Positions 1 through 8,041 of a DNA stretch of 64,000 nucleotides are shown piece by piece. Positions within the stretch are counted from its first letter, which is position 1. Each line of letters begins with the position of its first letter. The notes beneath the pieces are model-generated. The model ran no database searches, had not been told where the DNA came from, and saw nothing but the letters and a program-made list of their open reading frames with translations. The stretch comes from JANRLL01 sp033762715. Lineage in GTDB: Bacteria; Pseudomonadota; Alphaproteobacteria; Rickettsiales; SXRF01. The position numbers were made by a program, and so were the translations under genes. The DNA lies in assembly GCA_033762715.1 (NCBI GenBank), contig JANRLL010000001.1, forward strand, positions 1-64,000. The letters run 5' to 3'.

Positions 1-95
1 ACAAACAGGGCATCATATTTTTTGGATTGGTTCTCAGGCTGCATAAAGATTTGCTTCTCATTTTTTTCTACAGCAAATTGAGAATCATCAACCAT
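1..95 (-). CDS. N-terminal part of an unknown protein (cut by window start)
   Basis: An open frame starts with ATG at 95 and runs off the left edge for 31 codons without a stop. A good ribosome binding site (AAGGA, about 6 bases upstream) supports the start. The visible residues begin MVDDSQFAVEKNEK and are hydrophilic and charged, with no signal peptide. Nothing identifies the family. The gene lies directly downstream of the tRNA-Leu gene on the same strand. Confidence 0.5.
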   Translation of the reverse strand, partial: MVDDSQFAVEKNEKQIFMQPENQSKKYDALF

Positions 96-114
96 ATTTT
101 TCCTTAAATTAAGG

Positions 115-199
115 TGGTGCCCCTGGTCGGACTCGAACCAACACACCTTGCGGTACTGCATTTTGAGTGCAGCGCGTCTACCAATTCCACCACAGGGGC
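115..199 (-). tRNA. tRNA-Leu (anticodon CAA)
   Basis: Read on the minus strand, this is an 85-base class II tRNA. The 7-bp acceptor stem GCCCCTG/CAGGGGC is perfect, the D-arm carries the GGTAGACGC motif typical of tRNA-Leu, and the anticodon stem CTGCA/TGCAG encloses CTCAAAA, giving anticodon CAA. A long variable arm and a GGTTCGAGTCC T-arm follow, and the 3' CCA is encoded. It reads UUG leucine codons. Its 5' half is duplicated at 341-382. Confidence 0.95.
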
Positions 200-213
200 A
201 CTATTTTCTGCTC

Positions 214-233
214 GTGCCGACTATGTGCCGACT
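214..233. repeat. Tandem 9-bp direct repeat (GTGCCGACT x2)
   Basis: GTGCCGACT occurs at 214-222 and again at 225-233, an 11-bp period, about one helical turn. It lies between the intact tRNA-Leu and its truncated copy. Short repeats phased to the helix are what arm-type sites of tyrosine integrases look like, so this may be part of a relic attachment region, but two copies alone do not prove it. Confidence 0.4.
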
Positions 234-340
234 GAACAGTTTTTACTCGTTTTTTCTAAAATCGGAAGGTCTTTATAACTATCTGATTTTAGTCTTCAAA
301 TTCAACCCCAGTATGCAATTATCCGCGAAGGACTCATGGG

Positions 341-382
341 ATTTTGAGTCTAGCGCGTCTACCAATTCCACCACAGGGGCAC
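341..382 (-). repeat. Truncated copy of the tRNA-Leu 5' half
   Basis: This 42-bp segment matches 160-201 at 40 of 42 positions, in the same orientation. It contains the acceptor 5' strand, D-arm and anticodon loop of tRNA-Leu. The anticodon stem does not close as in the intact gene, and the sequence that should form the variable arm, T-arm and acceptor 3' strand is unrelated, so no functional tRNA can form. A duplicated tRNA end is the usual footprint of integration by a tyrosine recombinase. Confidence 0.75.
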
Positions 383-428
383 AGCGGTGGCACACTATAA
401 GCAATCGTTTCTTCGCGTCAAGGCGCGC

Positions 429-457
429 TTGCGTTATTGAGCGCTTGGCTCTATAAT
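429..457 (+). promoter_or_regulatory. Putative sigma70 promoter of dsbB-coq7
   Basis: TTGCGT (429-434) and a perfect TATAAT (452-457) are separated by 17 bp. Transcription would begin near 464, about 18 bases before the dsbB start codon at 482. Spacing and position both fit a housekeeping promoter. Confidence 0.6.
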
Positions 458-481
458 CCCCCAGATAACGCATTGACTATT

Positions 482-991
482 ATGAAAAATATTTTTGTGT
501 TTTTTACGCCTATCCGCCTGCTTATAGCGCAGGCTGGGGTCAGCAGTGCCATGTTGGGGGCGGCTTTGGTCGCGCAATATGGTTTTGAGCTGCATCCCTG
601 TGAGCTGTGCCTGTATCAGCGCTATCCCTATGTGGCGATTATAGTGGTTGTTCTCCTGGCATTGATCATGTGTCGCAGTGCTAAAAGCCGAATAATGGCA
701 GCAATGCTTTGCGCTGCTTTATTTTTTATTGATGGTGGCATCGCTTTTTATCATAGCGGGGTAGAGCTTGGATGGTTTGAAGGTCCGAGTGCGTGCTCAT
801 CTACGAGTTCGGGTCCAATGAGCTTGGAAGAAATGCGCCGCCAAATTATGCAGGCGCCGCTGGTGTCCTGTTCGCAGGCAATGGCGCATATTGCGGGTCT
901 TTCACTGGCGGCATGGAATGCCATAGCAGCCTTTGGCTGCGGGGTAGCGAGTGTGATGATTGTGTGGTGGGGAAAACGCCATGCAGCATAA
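482..991 (+). CDS. dsbB: DsbB-family disulfide bond formation protein
   Basis: A 169-residue inner membrane protein that would re-oxidise a periplasmic DsbA-type thiol oxidase and pass electrons to ubiquinone. Four hydrophobic segments are visible. The first periplasmic loop has the CELC redox pair (C40, C43) followed by QRYPY; the second loop has C105 and C130, the pair expected to exchange disulfides with DsbA. The in-frame upstream start at 437 lies before the predicted promoter -10 box, so the ATG at 482 is chosen. The gene overlaps coq7 by 11 bp, which links a quinone-reducing protein with a quinone-making enzyme. Confidence 0.88.
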   Translation: MKNIFVFFTPIRLLIAQAGVSSAMLGAALVAQYGFELHPCELCLYQRYPYVAIIVVVLLALIMCRSAKSRIMAAMLCAALFFIDGGIAFYHSGVELGWFEGPSACSSTSSGPMSLEEMRRQIMQAPLVSCSQAMAHIAGLSLAAWNAIAAFGCGVASVMIVWWGKRHAA

Positions 992-1523
992 AGCTTTGCC
1001 TGGTAATTTATCGGCACGTGATCGATTGGATCGCATGATTCGCGTGAATCACGCGGGTGAATATGGTGCTAAGCGTATTTATGCGGGACAGCTTGCGGTA
1101 TTGGGAAAGAGCGATTGTGCGCCGTTGCTTAAACATATGGCTGCGCAAGAAGAGGTGCATCTTGCGACATTCGCTACTATGCTGGTGCAGCGGAAAGTAA
1201 GGCCCACGGCGTTGATGCCGCTATGGCATGTAGGCGGTTTTGCGCTGGGCGCGCTTACGGCATTGATGGGAAAAGAAGCGGCCATGGCTTGCACGGCGGC
1301 AGTAGAAGAGGTGATTGATCAGCATTATGCCGATCAAGAGCAGGTGCTTGATGAGAGCGAGAGCGAACTGAAAGCAACCATCCAACAATTTCGCGCGGAA
1401 GAAAAAGAACATCACGATACAGCGCTTGCAGAAGGTGCCGAACGCGCACCTTTTTATCGTGCATTGCATGGCGCGATTGCGCTTAATACCAAATTTGCGA
1501 TTTGGTTATCGACACGCATCTGA
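981..1523 (+). CDS. coq7: Coq7-type demethoxyubiquinone hydroxylase
   Basis: A 180-residue diiron hydroxylase catalysing a late ring hydroxylation in ubiquinone synthesis. The signature RVNHAGEYGAKRIYAGQ is near residues 21-37. Likely iron ligands are E27, E57 and H60 of EEVH, E109 or E110, and E141 with H144 in the EEKEHH segment, matching the duplicated ExxH pattern of the family. A longer in-frame start at 960 would lie deeper inside dsbB; the ATG at 981 matches the usual N-terminus. It overlaps dsbB by 11 bp and is probably co-transcribed from the promoter at 429-457. Confidence 0.93.
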   Translation: MQHKALPGNLSARDRLDRMIRVNHAGEYGAKRIYAGQLAVLGKSDCAPLLKHMAAQEEVHLATFATMLVQRKVRPTALMPLWHVGGFALGALTALMGKEAAMACTAAVEEVIDQHYADQEQVLDESESELKATIQQFRAEEKEHHDTALAEGAERAPFYRALHGAIALNTKFAIWLSTRI

Positions 1524-1650
1524 TGTAATGCGGTCACGATTTAGAAAAATATAGAAAAAATATTCATTGTATCGTTGCATTATAAAACCACTAGATATAG
1601 TAGTAAATTACTGTATATTGTCTTAAATACACCGATAGGGTTGTGAGGGC

Positions 1651-3615
1651 GTGAAGAATAAACAAGCATTATTATATGGGAGCGTCAGCTTCCTTGTGCT
1701 TGCCGGCTGTTCCATGGGCGCCGGCCCTTTGGAGTCCAATAAATATGATCAAATCGACCCCAAGCGCAATCTAAGCCGCGAAGATTTTCGCGATTTTTAT
1801 AATCCAAATCATAAATCCACCAGTGATGATCCGACGCAACCGTCGGCGATTCAACCATCGGCGCAAGCTGCCTCTGAGCCACCGGTTCCGGAGATGGCGG
1901 AAATTTTGGCGACCCCGCGTCCTCCGAAAATCGGAGAGACGCAGCTGGTGTCGGTTGCCGTCACCGATGACGTGCCGCTGAAAGACGTATTGATTGAATT
2001 AGCGCGTTTGGCCGATATTGATATCGAGGTGGATTCAGGCATCGTCGGAGGTATTACCTTCCGTGCGAAAGACCGCCCCTTCAACGAAGTGATCGATCGC
2101 ATTTCGGACCTGGCGGGTTTGCGCTATACGATGAAAAATAACGTGCTACGCGTTGAACGCGATACGCCGTATGTGAAAGAATATTCTCTCAACCTCCTCA
2201 ACATTGATCGCAGCTCTAACAACAACATTCAGGTCAACACCACTAGTGGTGGATCTGGTGGCAGTGGCGGTGATTCTGCTGGCGGTGGGGCAGGTGCATC
2301 CTCTACAGGCGGCAGCAGTGGCGGCGGCAGTAGTGGCACTACGACATCCAGCAGCGGCACCAATAGCGGCTCTTCTTCCTCGATCTCAGGTAAATCCGAT
2401 GGCGATTTCTGGGTGAAATTTGAGGAAAGCGTTAAGCGAATTATCACCTACAGACCTGCTCGCCATAGTTCATCAACAACGATTGCCACGCAACCTGCTG
2501 CTGCGCCGACTGATTCTGCGAACGCGCCGGCTAGAGCTGCTCGCGCGCCGGCTGCAACCGAGCTGGCGCCGCAACCGGTTGCGGTAGAAGACGTGGAAGT
2601 TCAATCAACATCACCGGAAGATCGCACCTTTTATGTGATCAACCGTCAAGCAGGTACCATGACGGTGGCGGCAACCGAGAAACAGCATCAAATGATTTCG
2701 ACGTTCCTCAAAAAAATAGAAGCGAGCTCATCGGCACAGGTGTTGATTGAAGCCAAAATTATTGAAGTATCTTTATACGAAGATTATCGCACCGGTATCA
2801 ACTGGACAAAATTTGGCAATGGCAATATCGGCTTCACGCGCTTGAATTTCCAAGGGGTTCTCCCGCCCGATACGTCAGCGGATTCGGCCATGTTTGGCAC
2901 GGATAACTCGGCTATATTGAGTATTATGCCAAGCTATGTGGATCTCAATTTAGCGGCGAGCTTTGTCGAAACCTTTGGTACAACTAATACACTTTCTAGC
3001 CCACGCTTACATGCGACGAATAATCAGCAAGCGGTGCTTAGCTTTGCAAAGAACCAACCCTATTTCACGTTAGAAATTGAGACGACGCCGGCTACTACCG
3101 CGGGTACGACGACAACCGGCGCTACCACTACTGTCAATAGTACGCTCAATACAGTGCCGATCGGACTTATTCTAACGCTGCAACCGTCTATTAATTTGGA
3201 CACGAATGAGGTGACGCTCAATGTGCGGCCAACCTTGTCTAGCATTGTAGGCAACGTGCAAGATCCAGCAGCGACCATTGCGGCTGCGCAAGCCGATGCG
3301 GGCGAGTTGGTGAGTAACATTCCGATCGTGCAAGTGCGCGAAGTGGATTCCATCATGAAAGTAAAAAGCGGTCAGGTGATGGTGATCGGCGGCTTGATGG
3401 AAAGCAAAGGGTTTAACACTGATACGGGCGTACCAGGCGCAAGCTCAGTGCCGGTGGTGGGCAACTTATTTAAATCCGCCAATAAATATAATACGACCAC
3501 TGAGTTGGTTATTTTGATCCGCGCGATTATTGTGCCTACGACTGGCAGCATGGATAATGCCGATCGCACCGTATATGAAAAATACATACCGGATCCTCGT
3601 CCGATCCGCTTCTAA
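1651..3615 (+). CDS. Outer-membrane secretin lipoprotein (MshL/PilN-like)
   Basis: A 654-residue secretin, the outer membrane gate of type IV pilus or type II-like machines. The GTG start leads into a lipoprotein signal with lipobox LAGC (C20). Residues about 105-170 form a short N-domain (PLKDVLIELARLADIDIEV), followed by a low-complexity Gly/Ser linker near 197-250 and then the segment DFWVKFEESVKRII typical of MshL/PilN relatives. The C-terminal half is the secretin beta-barrel region, ending with VMVIGGLM and a conserved GNLFK loop. It heads a three-gene run with a permease-like and a repeat protein. Other pilus genes are not seen nearby. A 127-bp AT-rich gap precedes it and may hold its promoter. 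Confidence 0.85.
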   Translation: MKNKQALLYGSVSFLVLAGCSMGAGPLESNKYDQIDPKRNLSREDFRDFYNPNHKSTSDDPTQPSAIQPSAQAASEPPVPEMAEILATPRPPKIGETQLVSVAVTDDVPLKDVLIELARLADIDIEVDSGIVGGITFRAKDRPFNEVIDRISDLAGLRYTMKNNVLRVERDTPYVKEYSLNLLNIDRSSNNNIQVNTTSGGSGGSGGDSAGGGAGASSTGGSSGGGSSGTTTSSSGTNSGSSSSISGKSDGDFWVKFEESVKRIITYRPARHSSSTTIATQPAAAPTDSANAPARAARAPAATELAPQPVAVEDVEVQSTSPEDRTFYVINRQAGTMTVAATEKQHQMISTFLKKIEASSSAQVLIEAKIIEVSLYEDYRTGINWTKFGNGNIGFTRLNFQGVLPPDTSADSAMFGTDNSAILSIMPSYVDLNLAASFVETFGTTNTLSSPRLHATNNQQAVLSFAKNQPYFTLEIETTPATTAGTTTTGATTTVNSTLNTVPIGLILTLQPSINLDTNEVTLNVRPTLSSIVGNVQDPAATIAAAQADAGELVSNIPIVQVREVDSIMKVKSGQVMVIGGLMESKGFNTDTGVPGASSVPVVGNLFKSANKYNTTTELVILIRAIIVPTTGSMDNADRTVYEKYIPDPRPIRF

Positions 3616-3624
3616 TGGACGTGT

Positions 3625-4383
3625 ATGCGCACTAATATCCGCTATATTTTAATCACCGCTCTTCGCGACAGATTGTTTGTTGCGTTATTATTGGGCATGA
3701 TCTTTTCTACTGCCATTTCAGCGGCATTAGGCGGCACGGCTTTCTTAGAAGAGCGTGCCATGACCATTACCTATGCAGCGGCAGCAGCGCGCATTATCCT
3801 TATGGTGGGAATGATCGTATTTGTCTGTTTCCATATACGTAGCGCCTTCGACACCAAAGAAATCGATGTGATTCTATCGCGCCCTATTTCGCGGTCTAAT
3901 TTGGTCTTTGCATATTGGCTGGGATTTTATTTTGTCGCAATACTGCTTGCCGTTCCGGTCTTGATTATTCTGGCACTGATCGGCGTAGACAATCTTGAAG
4001 GCTATATAGGCTGGTCGGCAAGCTTGCTATTGGAATTAGGGCTAGTGATTGCGCTGGCGCTCTTTAGCGCGCTCACCCTTCGCAGCGCTGTGATGTCGGT
4101 ATTGGTTTGCATGGGATTTTATGTGCTCTCGCGCATGATGGCATTTTTTCTTATCGCTGCAGAGTCGACCAAAATACAGGGCGGCGAATATCTATTGTTT
4201 AAATATATACTGACGCTGATTTCGTCACTAGTGCCGCGTCTGGATCTCTATTCAAAGACGGAGTGGCTGGTCTATGGCTTCGATACACCACAAGAACCTT
4301 GGCTCTTTGTCACCCAGACGGCTATTTTTATTCCCTTACTGTTACTGGCATCCATGATGGATTTTAAGCGTAAACAGTTTTAA
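3625..4383 (+). CDS. ABC-2-type permease-like membrane protein
   Basis: A 252-residue, very hydrophobic protein with about six membrane segments. The N-terminus (LITALRDRLFVALL) and the motif DTKEIDVILSRPISRSN, with KEI and a basic loop after the second helix, resemble ABC-2 transporter permeases, whose cytoplasmic coupling loop contacts an ATPase. No ATPase gene is adjacent. It follows the secretin by 9 bp and overlaps the next gene in TAATG, so the three are surely translated together. A link with assembly of the secretin machine is inferred from position only. Confidence 0.6.
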   Translation: MRTNIRYILITALRDRLFVALLLGMIFSTAISAALGGTAFLEERAMTITYAAAAARIILMVGMIVFVCFHIRSAFDTKEIDVILSRPISRSNLVFAYWLGFYFVAILLAVPVLIILALIGVDNLEGYIGWSASLLLELGLVIALALFSALTLRSAVMSVLVCMGFYVLSRMMAFFLIAAESTKIQGGEYLLFKYILTLISSLVPRLDLYSKTEWLVYGFDTPQEPWLFVTQTAIFIPLLLLASMMDFKRKQF

Positions 4384-5120
4384 TGAGGCCAGTCATGGTG
4401 ATACCCTATTCCCGCCATGCGATCGCATTGATTGTCTGTGCCTGCCTTCAAGTGGGTTACTGGGTCTATACTAAAGACATCAAGCCGGATTTAGGCATTG
4501 TTCCCGAAGTGCCAGGGCGGGCGGCGGTTAGGGCTTTATCCTTCGGCGACGAGCAATTTTATTTTCGTGTGTTGTCGCTCACACTGCAAAACGCAGGCGA
4601 TACTTATGGCCGGTTTACCTCCTTGCGCTATTACGATTATAATAAACTCTATCATTGGTTCAATTTGCTCGATGAGATGGATCGGCGTTCCAATATGGTG
4701 CCTTCCATGGCCACCTATTATTACGGCCAAACGCAGAATACGGCCGATGTGCGCTATGTGGTGGATTATCTCTACACCCATTCCACCCGCGATATTGAGC
4801 ATAAATGGTGGTGGTTGATGCAGGCGATTTATCTGGCTTCATATAAATTAGAAGATATGGATCTGGCACTCAAAGTATCGCAACCGTTGGTCAATCCCAA
4901 GGTACCGGTGTTTGCCCAGCAGATGGCAGCCGTGGTGCGTGAGAAGCGCGGCGAAATGGATGCGGCGCTGGAGATTATGGAGACGATTGATAATAATGCC
5001 GAGCATATTCCCGATGCTGATTTGAAATACATGGAGTATTTCGTGAAGGAGCGGCTTAATCGGTTGGATGCCATAAAAGATGGAAGATTCCGTAGTTTAC
5101 CGCCTAAGCGTACACCTTAA
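4383..5120 (+). CDS. Membrane-anchored helical repeat protein, unknown
   Basis: A 245-residue protein with an N-terminal hydrophobic anchor (residues about 10-28, ALIVCACLQVGYWVY) and then an all-helical body rich in Tyr, Met and Ala. The C-terminal half (ALKVSQPLVNPKVPVFAQQ to ALEIMETIDNN) looks like TPR-type helix pairs. Its start codon overlaps the stop of the permease gene. The family is not recognised. It is likely a periplasmic partner of the secretin/permease pair. After the stop a weak hairpin CGGATT/AATCCG (5121-5143) lacks a proper T-run. Confidence 0.65.
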   Translation: MRPVMVIPYSRHAIALIVCACLQVGYWVYTKDIKPDLGIVPEVPGRAAVRALSFGDEQFYFRVLSLTLQNAGDTYGRFTSLRYYDYNKLYHWFNLLDEMDRRSNMVPSMATYYYGQTQNTADVRYVVDYLYTHSTRDIEHKWWWLMQAIYLASYKLEDMDLALKVSQPLVNPKVPVFAQQMAAVVREKRGEMDAALEIMETIDNNAEHIPDADLKYMEYFVKERLNRLDAIKDGRFRSLPPKRTP

Positions 5121-5174
5121 CGGATTGTTTAGTTTTTAATCCGATACTAGCAGTTCCAAGAGAAGAGGTTCCCT

Positions 5175-5891
5175 GTGAAAAAACAATATAGTGATGCGCG
5201 TTCAGCGCTAGAGGGGCTGTTGTTTGATGGTATGACCATCATGTCGGGCGGCTTTGGGCTATGCGGCATTCCCGAGCATTGCATTCGTGCCATTCGCGAT
5301 GCGGGTACGAAAAATCTGATATGGATCGCGAATAATTGTGGCGTGGATGATTTCGGCAGTGGCATTTTGCTGCATACGCATCAGATCAAGAAAATGGTCG
5401 CGTCGTATGTGGGTGAAAATAAAACCTTTGAGAAGCAATTTCTAGATGGCGAATTAGAAGTGGAATTTAATCCGCAAGGAACACTTGCTGAGCGTATTCG
5501 CGCAGGTGGTGCGGGCATTCCTGCTTTTTATACCAAAACCGGCTACGGCACGATTGTAGCAAAAGGTAAAGAAACACGCGAATTTAATGGCGAACACTAT
5601 GTGATGGAGACAGCGCTGAAAGCAGATGTGGCCATTGTAAAAGCCTGGAAGGGTGACACGGCGGGTAATCTTGTTTACCGCAAAACAGCGCGCAACTTTA
5701 ATCCTATTATGGCTATGGCCGGTAAAGTGACGGTTGCCGAAGTGGAAGAGCTGGTAGAGCCAGGTCAATTGGAAACGGATCTGATTCACACGCCTGGCAT
5801 TTTCGTACAGCGTATTTTCCAAGGCGATCGTTTTGAAAAGCGGATCGAGTTTGCCACAACACAAAGCAACCCTACGGGTAAAAAAGGATAA
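5175..5891 (+). CDS. scoA: Succinyl-CoA:3-ketoacid CoA-transferase subunit A
   Basis: A 238-residue alpha subunit of a 3-oxoacid CoA-transferase, which moves CoA from succinyl-CoA to acetoacetate and so lets the cell use ketone bodies or mobilised storage polymers. The glycine-rich CoA-binding start GMTIMSGGFGLCGIPE (near residues 19-34) and NNCGVDDFG are family hallmarks. The start is GTG with AGAAGAGG just upstream. Subunit B follows after 3 bp, so the two are co-translated. Confidence 0.92.
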   Translation: MKKQYSDARSALEGLLFDGMTIMSGGFGLCGIPEHCIRAIRDAGTKNLIWIANNCGVDDFGSGILLHTHQIKKMVASYVGENKTFEKQFLDGELEVEFNPQGTLAERIRAGGAGIPAFYTKTGYGTIVAKGKETREFNGEHYVMETALKADVAIVKAWKGDTAGNLVYRKTARNFNPIMAMAGKVTVAEVEELVEPGQLETDLIHTPGIFVQRIFQGDRFEKRIEFATTQSNPTGKKG

Positions 5892-5894
5892 TAT

Positions 5895-6524
5895 ATGGCA
5901 TGGTCATTACCAGAAATGTGCCAGCGGGCGGCGCAGTTAATTCAAGATGGTTTTTATGTAAATCTAGGCATTGGTATGCCGACCCAAGTGGCGAATTATG
6001 TACCCAAGCAGGTGCAAGTGACGTTCCAAAGCGAAAACGGCATGTTGGGCATGGGGCCTTTTCCTACCGATGAACAAATCGATGCCGATCTTATCAATGC
6101 TGGCAAGCAAACCATTACGCAGTTGCCCTATAGTAGCTATTTCGACAGCGCTACTTCGTTTGGCATGATTCGCGGCGGGCATGTGGATTTGGCGATTCTA
6201 GGCGCGTTGCAAGTCTCCCTTCAAGGCGATTTAGCCAATTGGATGGTGCCTGGCAAAATGGTCAAAGGCATGGGTGGTGCAATGGATTTGGTGGCCGGTG
6301 TGAAGCAGGTGGTAGTGTTGATGGAGCATACGACCAAAGAAGGTAAAGCTAAAATCGTCAACGAATGTTCGCTGCCGCTTACTGGCGTTGGTGTGGTGGA
6401 TCAGATTATCACCGAGCTGGGCGTATTTGACATTCGTGATGGCAAGCTATGGGTGACCGAGCTGGCCCCGGGTGTTGCGTTGGATGAGGTAAAAGCAAAA
6501 ACCGAAGCGCCGCTTGCGGCGTAA
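5895..6524 (+). CDS. scoB: Succinyl-CoA:3-ketoacid CoA-transferase subunit B
   Basis: A 209-residue beta subunit that carries the catalytic glutamate. That residue is E47 in the SENGMLG motif, which forms the glutamyl-CoA thioester intermediate. The N-terminal NLGIGMPTQVANY is also typical. Full length for the family. It ends 22 bp from the convergent flavoprotein gene, and no clear terminator is visible between them. Confidence 0.93.
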   Translation: MAWSLPEMCQRAAQLIQDGFYVNLGIGMPTQVANYVPKQVQVTFQSENGMLGMGPFPTDEQIDADLINAGKQTITQLPYSSYFDSATSFGMIRGGHVDLAILGALQVSLQGDLANWMVPGKMVKGMGGAMDLVAGVKQVVVLMEHTTKEGKAKIVNECSLPLTGVGVVDQIITELGVFDIRDGKLWVTELAPGVALDEVKAKTEAPLAA

Positions 6525-6546
6525 CGATTGCAATCAGCGGTAAGGG

Positions 6547-7956
6547 TTAGTAACCTGTCATAATCCGGTCAACCAGCTGCTTCACCGTAGGCACAAAGCC
6601 ATTGGCATAGAACGGATCGTTTTTGAAGCGGTAGGCATTATGACCGGAAAACATCAGCTGGGTGTCTACTGGCGCGCCATGCACGATGCTTTGCAGTGTT
6701 TTTTGGATACAAAAGCTGCGCGGGTCGGCTTTTTTGCCGGTTGTAAAGTCATCATGGTCTTTCCAGTTGGAAAAACGGCAATGACTGAGGCAGCCCATGC
6801 ATTCGATCTGGTCTTTGATAATCTGTTGCGCCTTTTCCGGCGTGACGAAAATAATAGTGCTATCGGGCGTTTTCATGGCCTCGATAAAGCCTTGCGCTTT
6901 CCATTGTTCGGCTTTGGCTTTGTCATCGGGTTGCACATATACAGGGCGTCCGCGCGCACCAACTGGCAGCGGTTCAGAAAACAGGCCTTCTTGCTCCATA
7001 CGGTATTCGATTTGGCGTTCGCCGCGTGCGCGCAATTCTTTGATGAAACCATTATTCACAGCGGACGAATAAAAGCCGGTGGGGCTGAAATGATTTAAGA
7101 ATACATCGCCTTCGGCTAGCTGCATCAGCTTTGCCTTCCAATCCTCGGAGACGGGGCTTTCTTGGGTGAGAATAGGGCGGGTGCCAAATTGGAAAGCAAT
7201 CGGGCCAATGTCCGGATTGTCGAGCCAATGCTCCCATTCTTTTAAATGCCAGGCGCCACCCGCCATAATGATCGGAACATGGTTCAGGCCAAAACCATTC
7301 ATGGTTTTGCGCAGTTCGGCCACACGCGGATAAGGGTCTTGCGGCTTGGTTGGATCTTCGGCGTTGGAAAGGCCGTTATGGCCACCGGCAAGCCACGGAT
7401 CTTCATACACCACTGAGCCCATCCATTCGGATGTTTTGCTGTAGGAGCGTTTCCACAAAGCGTTAAACGCACGGGCTGAGGAAATAATCGGATGGTAGTA
7501 AACGCCATATTCGGCAGCGATTTCACCTAGCTTATAGGGCATACCTGCGCCGCAGGTGACGCCATGCACCAGGCCTTTAGCGCCTTCTAAAATACCGCGC
7601 AATACACGCTCAGCACCGCCCATTTCCCATAAAATATTCATATGGATACGGCCGTTGCCATTGCTGACTTCATGGGCAATTTGCGCCTGAAGCACACCGC
7701 CTAAAATACTTTGCTCCATTAATTCTTCATGGCGCTCACGGCGAGTTGCGCTTTTATAGATGTAGGTAATGGGCTTGCCATCATCGTCATATTGATCGGC
7801 GTTTACCCCTGAGAAGGTACCCACAGCGCCGGCTGCTGCAAATGCGCCTGAGGTGCGTCCTGAAGATACACCAATGCCTTTACCGCCTTCTACAATAGGA
7901 AATACTTCTTTGCCCGATAATATAACCGGCTTTAATTTATCAAAAGAACTGCTCAC
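6547..7956 (-). CDS. Nitronate monooxygenase-like flavoprotein with C-terminal Cys cluster
   Basis: A 469-residue TIM-barrel protein of the 2-nitropropane dioxygenase/nitronate monooxygenase type, predicted to bind FMN. Supporting segments are LVHGVTCGAGMPYKLGEIA, IMAGGAWHLKEWEHWLDNP and AFQFGTRPILTQESP, in the order expected for the barrel. It is about 100 residues longer than classical members. The extra tail holds four cysteines, C386, C389, C393 and C416, in CxxCxxxC plus one more, which could hold an iron-sulfur cluster or zinc. The true substrate is unknown. It is a single gene downstream of polA on the same strand. Confidence 0.75.
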   Translation of the reverse strand: MSSSFDKLKPVILSGKEVFPIVEGGKGIGVSSGRTSGAFAAAGAVGTFSGVNADQYDDDGKPITYIYKSATRRERHEELMEQSILGGVLQAQIAHEVSNGNGRIHMNILWEMGGAERVLRGILEGAKGLVHGVTCGAGMPYKLGEIAAEYGVYYHPIISSARAFNALWKRSYSKTSEWMGSVVYEDPWLAGGHNGLSNAEDPTKPQDPYPRVAELRKTMNGFGLNHVPIIMAGGAWHLKEWEHWLDNPDIGPIAFQFGTRPILTQESPVSEDWKAKLMQLAEGDVFLNHFSPTGFYSSAVNNGFIKELRARGERQIEYRMEQEGLFSEPLPVGARGRPVYVQPDDKAKAEQWKAQGFIEAMKTPDSTIIFVTPEKAQQIIKDQIECMGCLSHCRFSNWKDHDDFTTGKKADPRSFCIQKTLQSIVHGAPVDTQLMFSGHNAYRFKNDPFYANGFVPTVKQLVDRIMTGY

Positions 7957-8041
7957 GAATTTATAGAACCCCTGGATTTACGCAGGGATTATAAGGGCAG
8001 ATGGAAAGAATGCAACGGGTTATATTGCCGTTTTCATTCAA

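Noticed and set aside
148..456. 102-residue open frame across the tRNA-Leu region
   Set aside because: It runs antisense through the tRNA gene and its copy, lacks a ribosome site and has no family-like sequence.
2240..2390. Repetitive GGT/GGC/AGC-rich DNA as a possible DNA repeat
   Set aside because: It is the low-complexity Gly/Ser linker of the secretin; units are irregular and in frame.
5121..5143. Hairpin CGGATT/AATCCG after the repeat protein gene as a terminator
   Set aside because: Only six pairs with an 11-base loop and no T-run after the stem.
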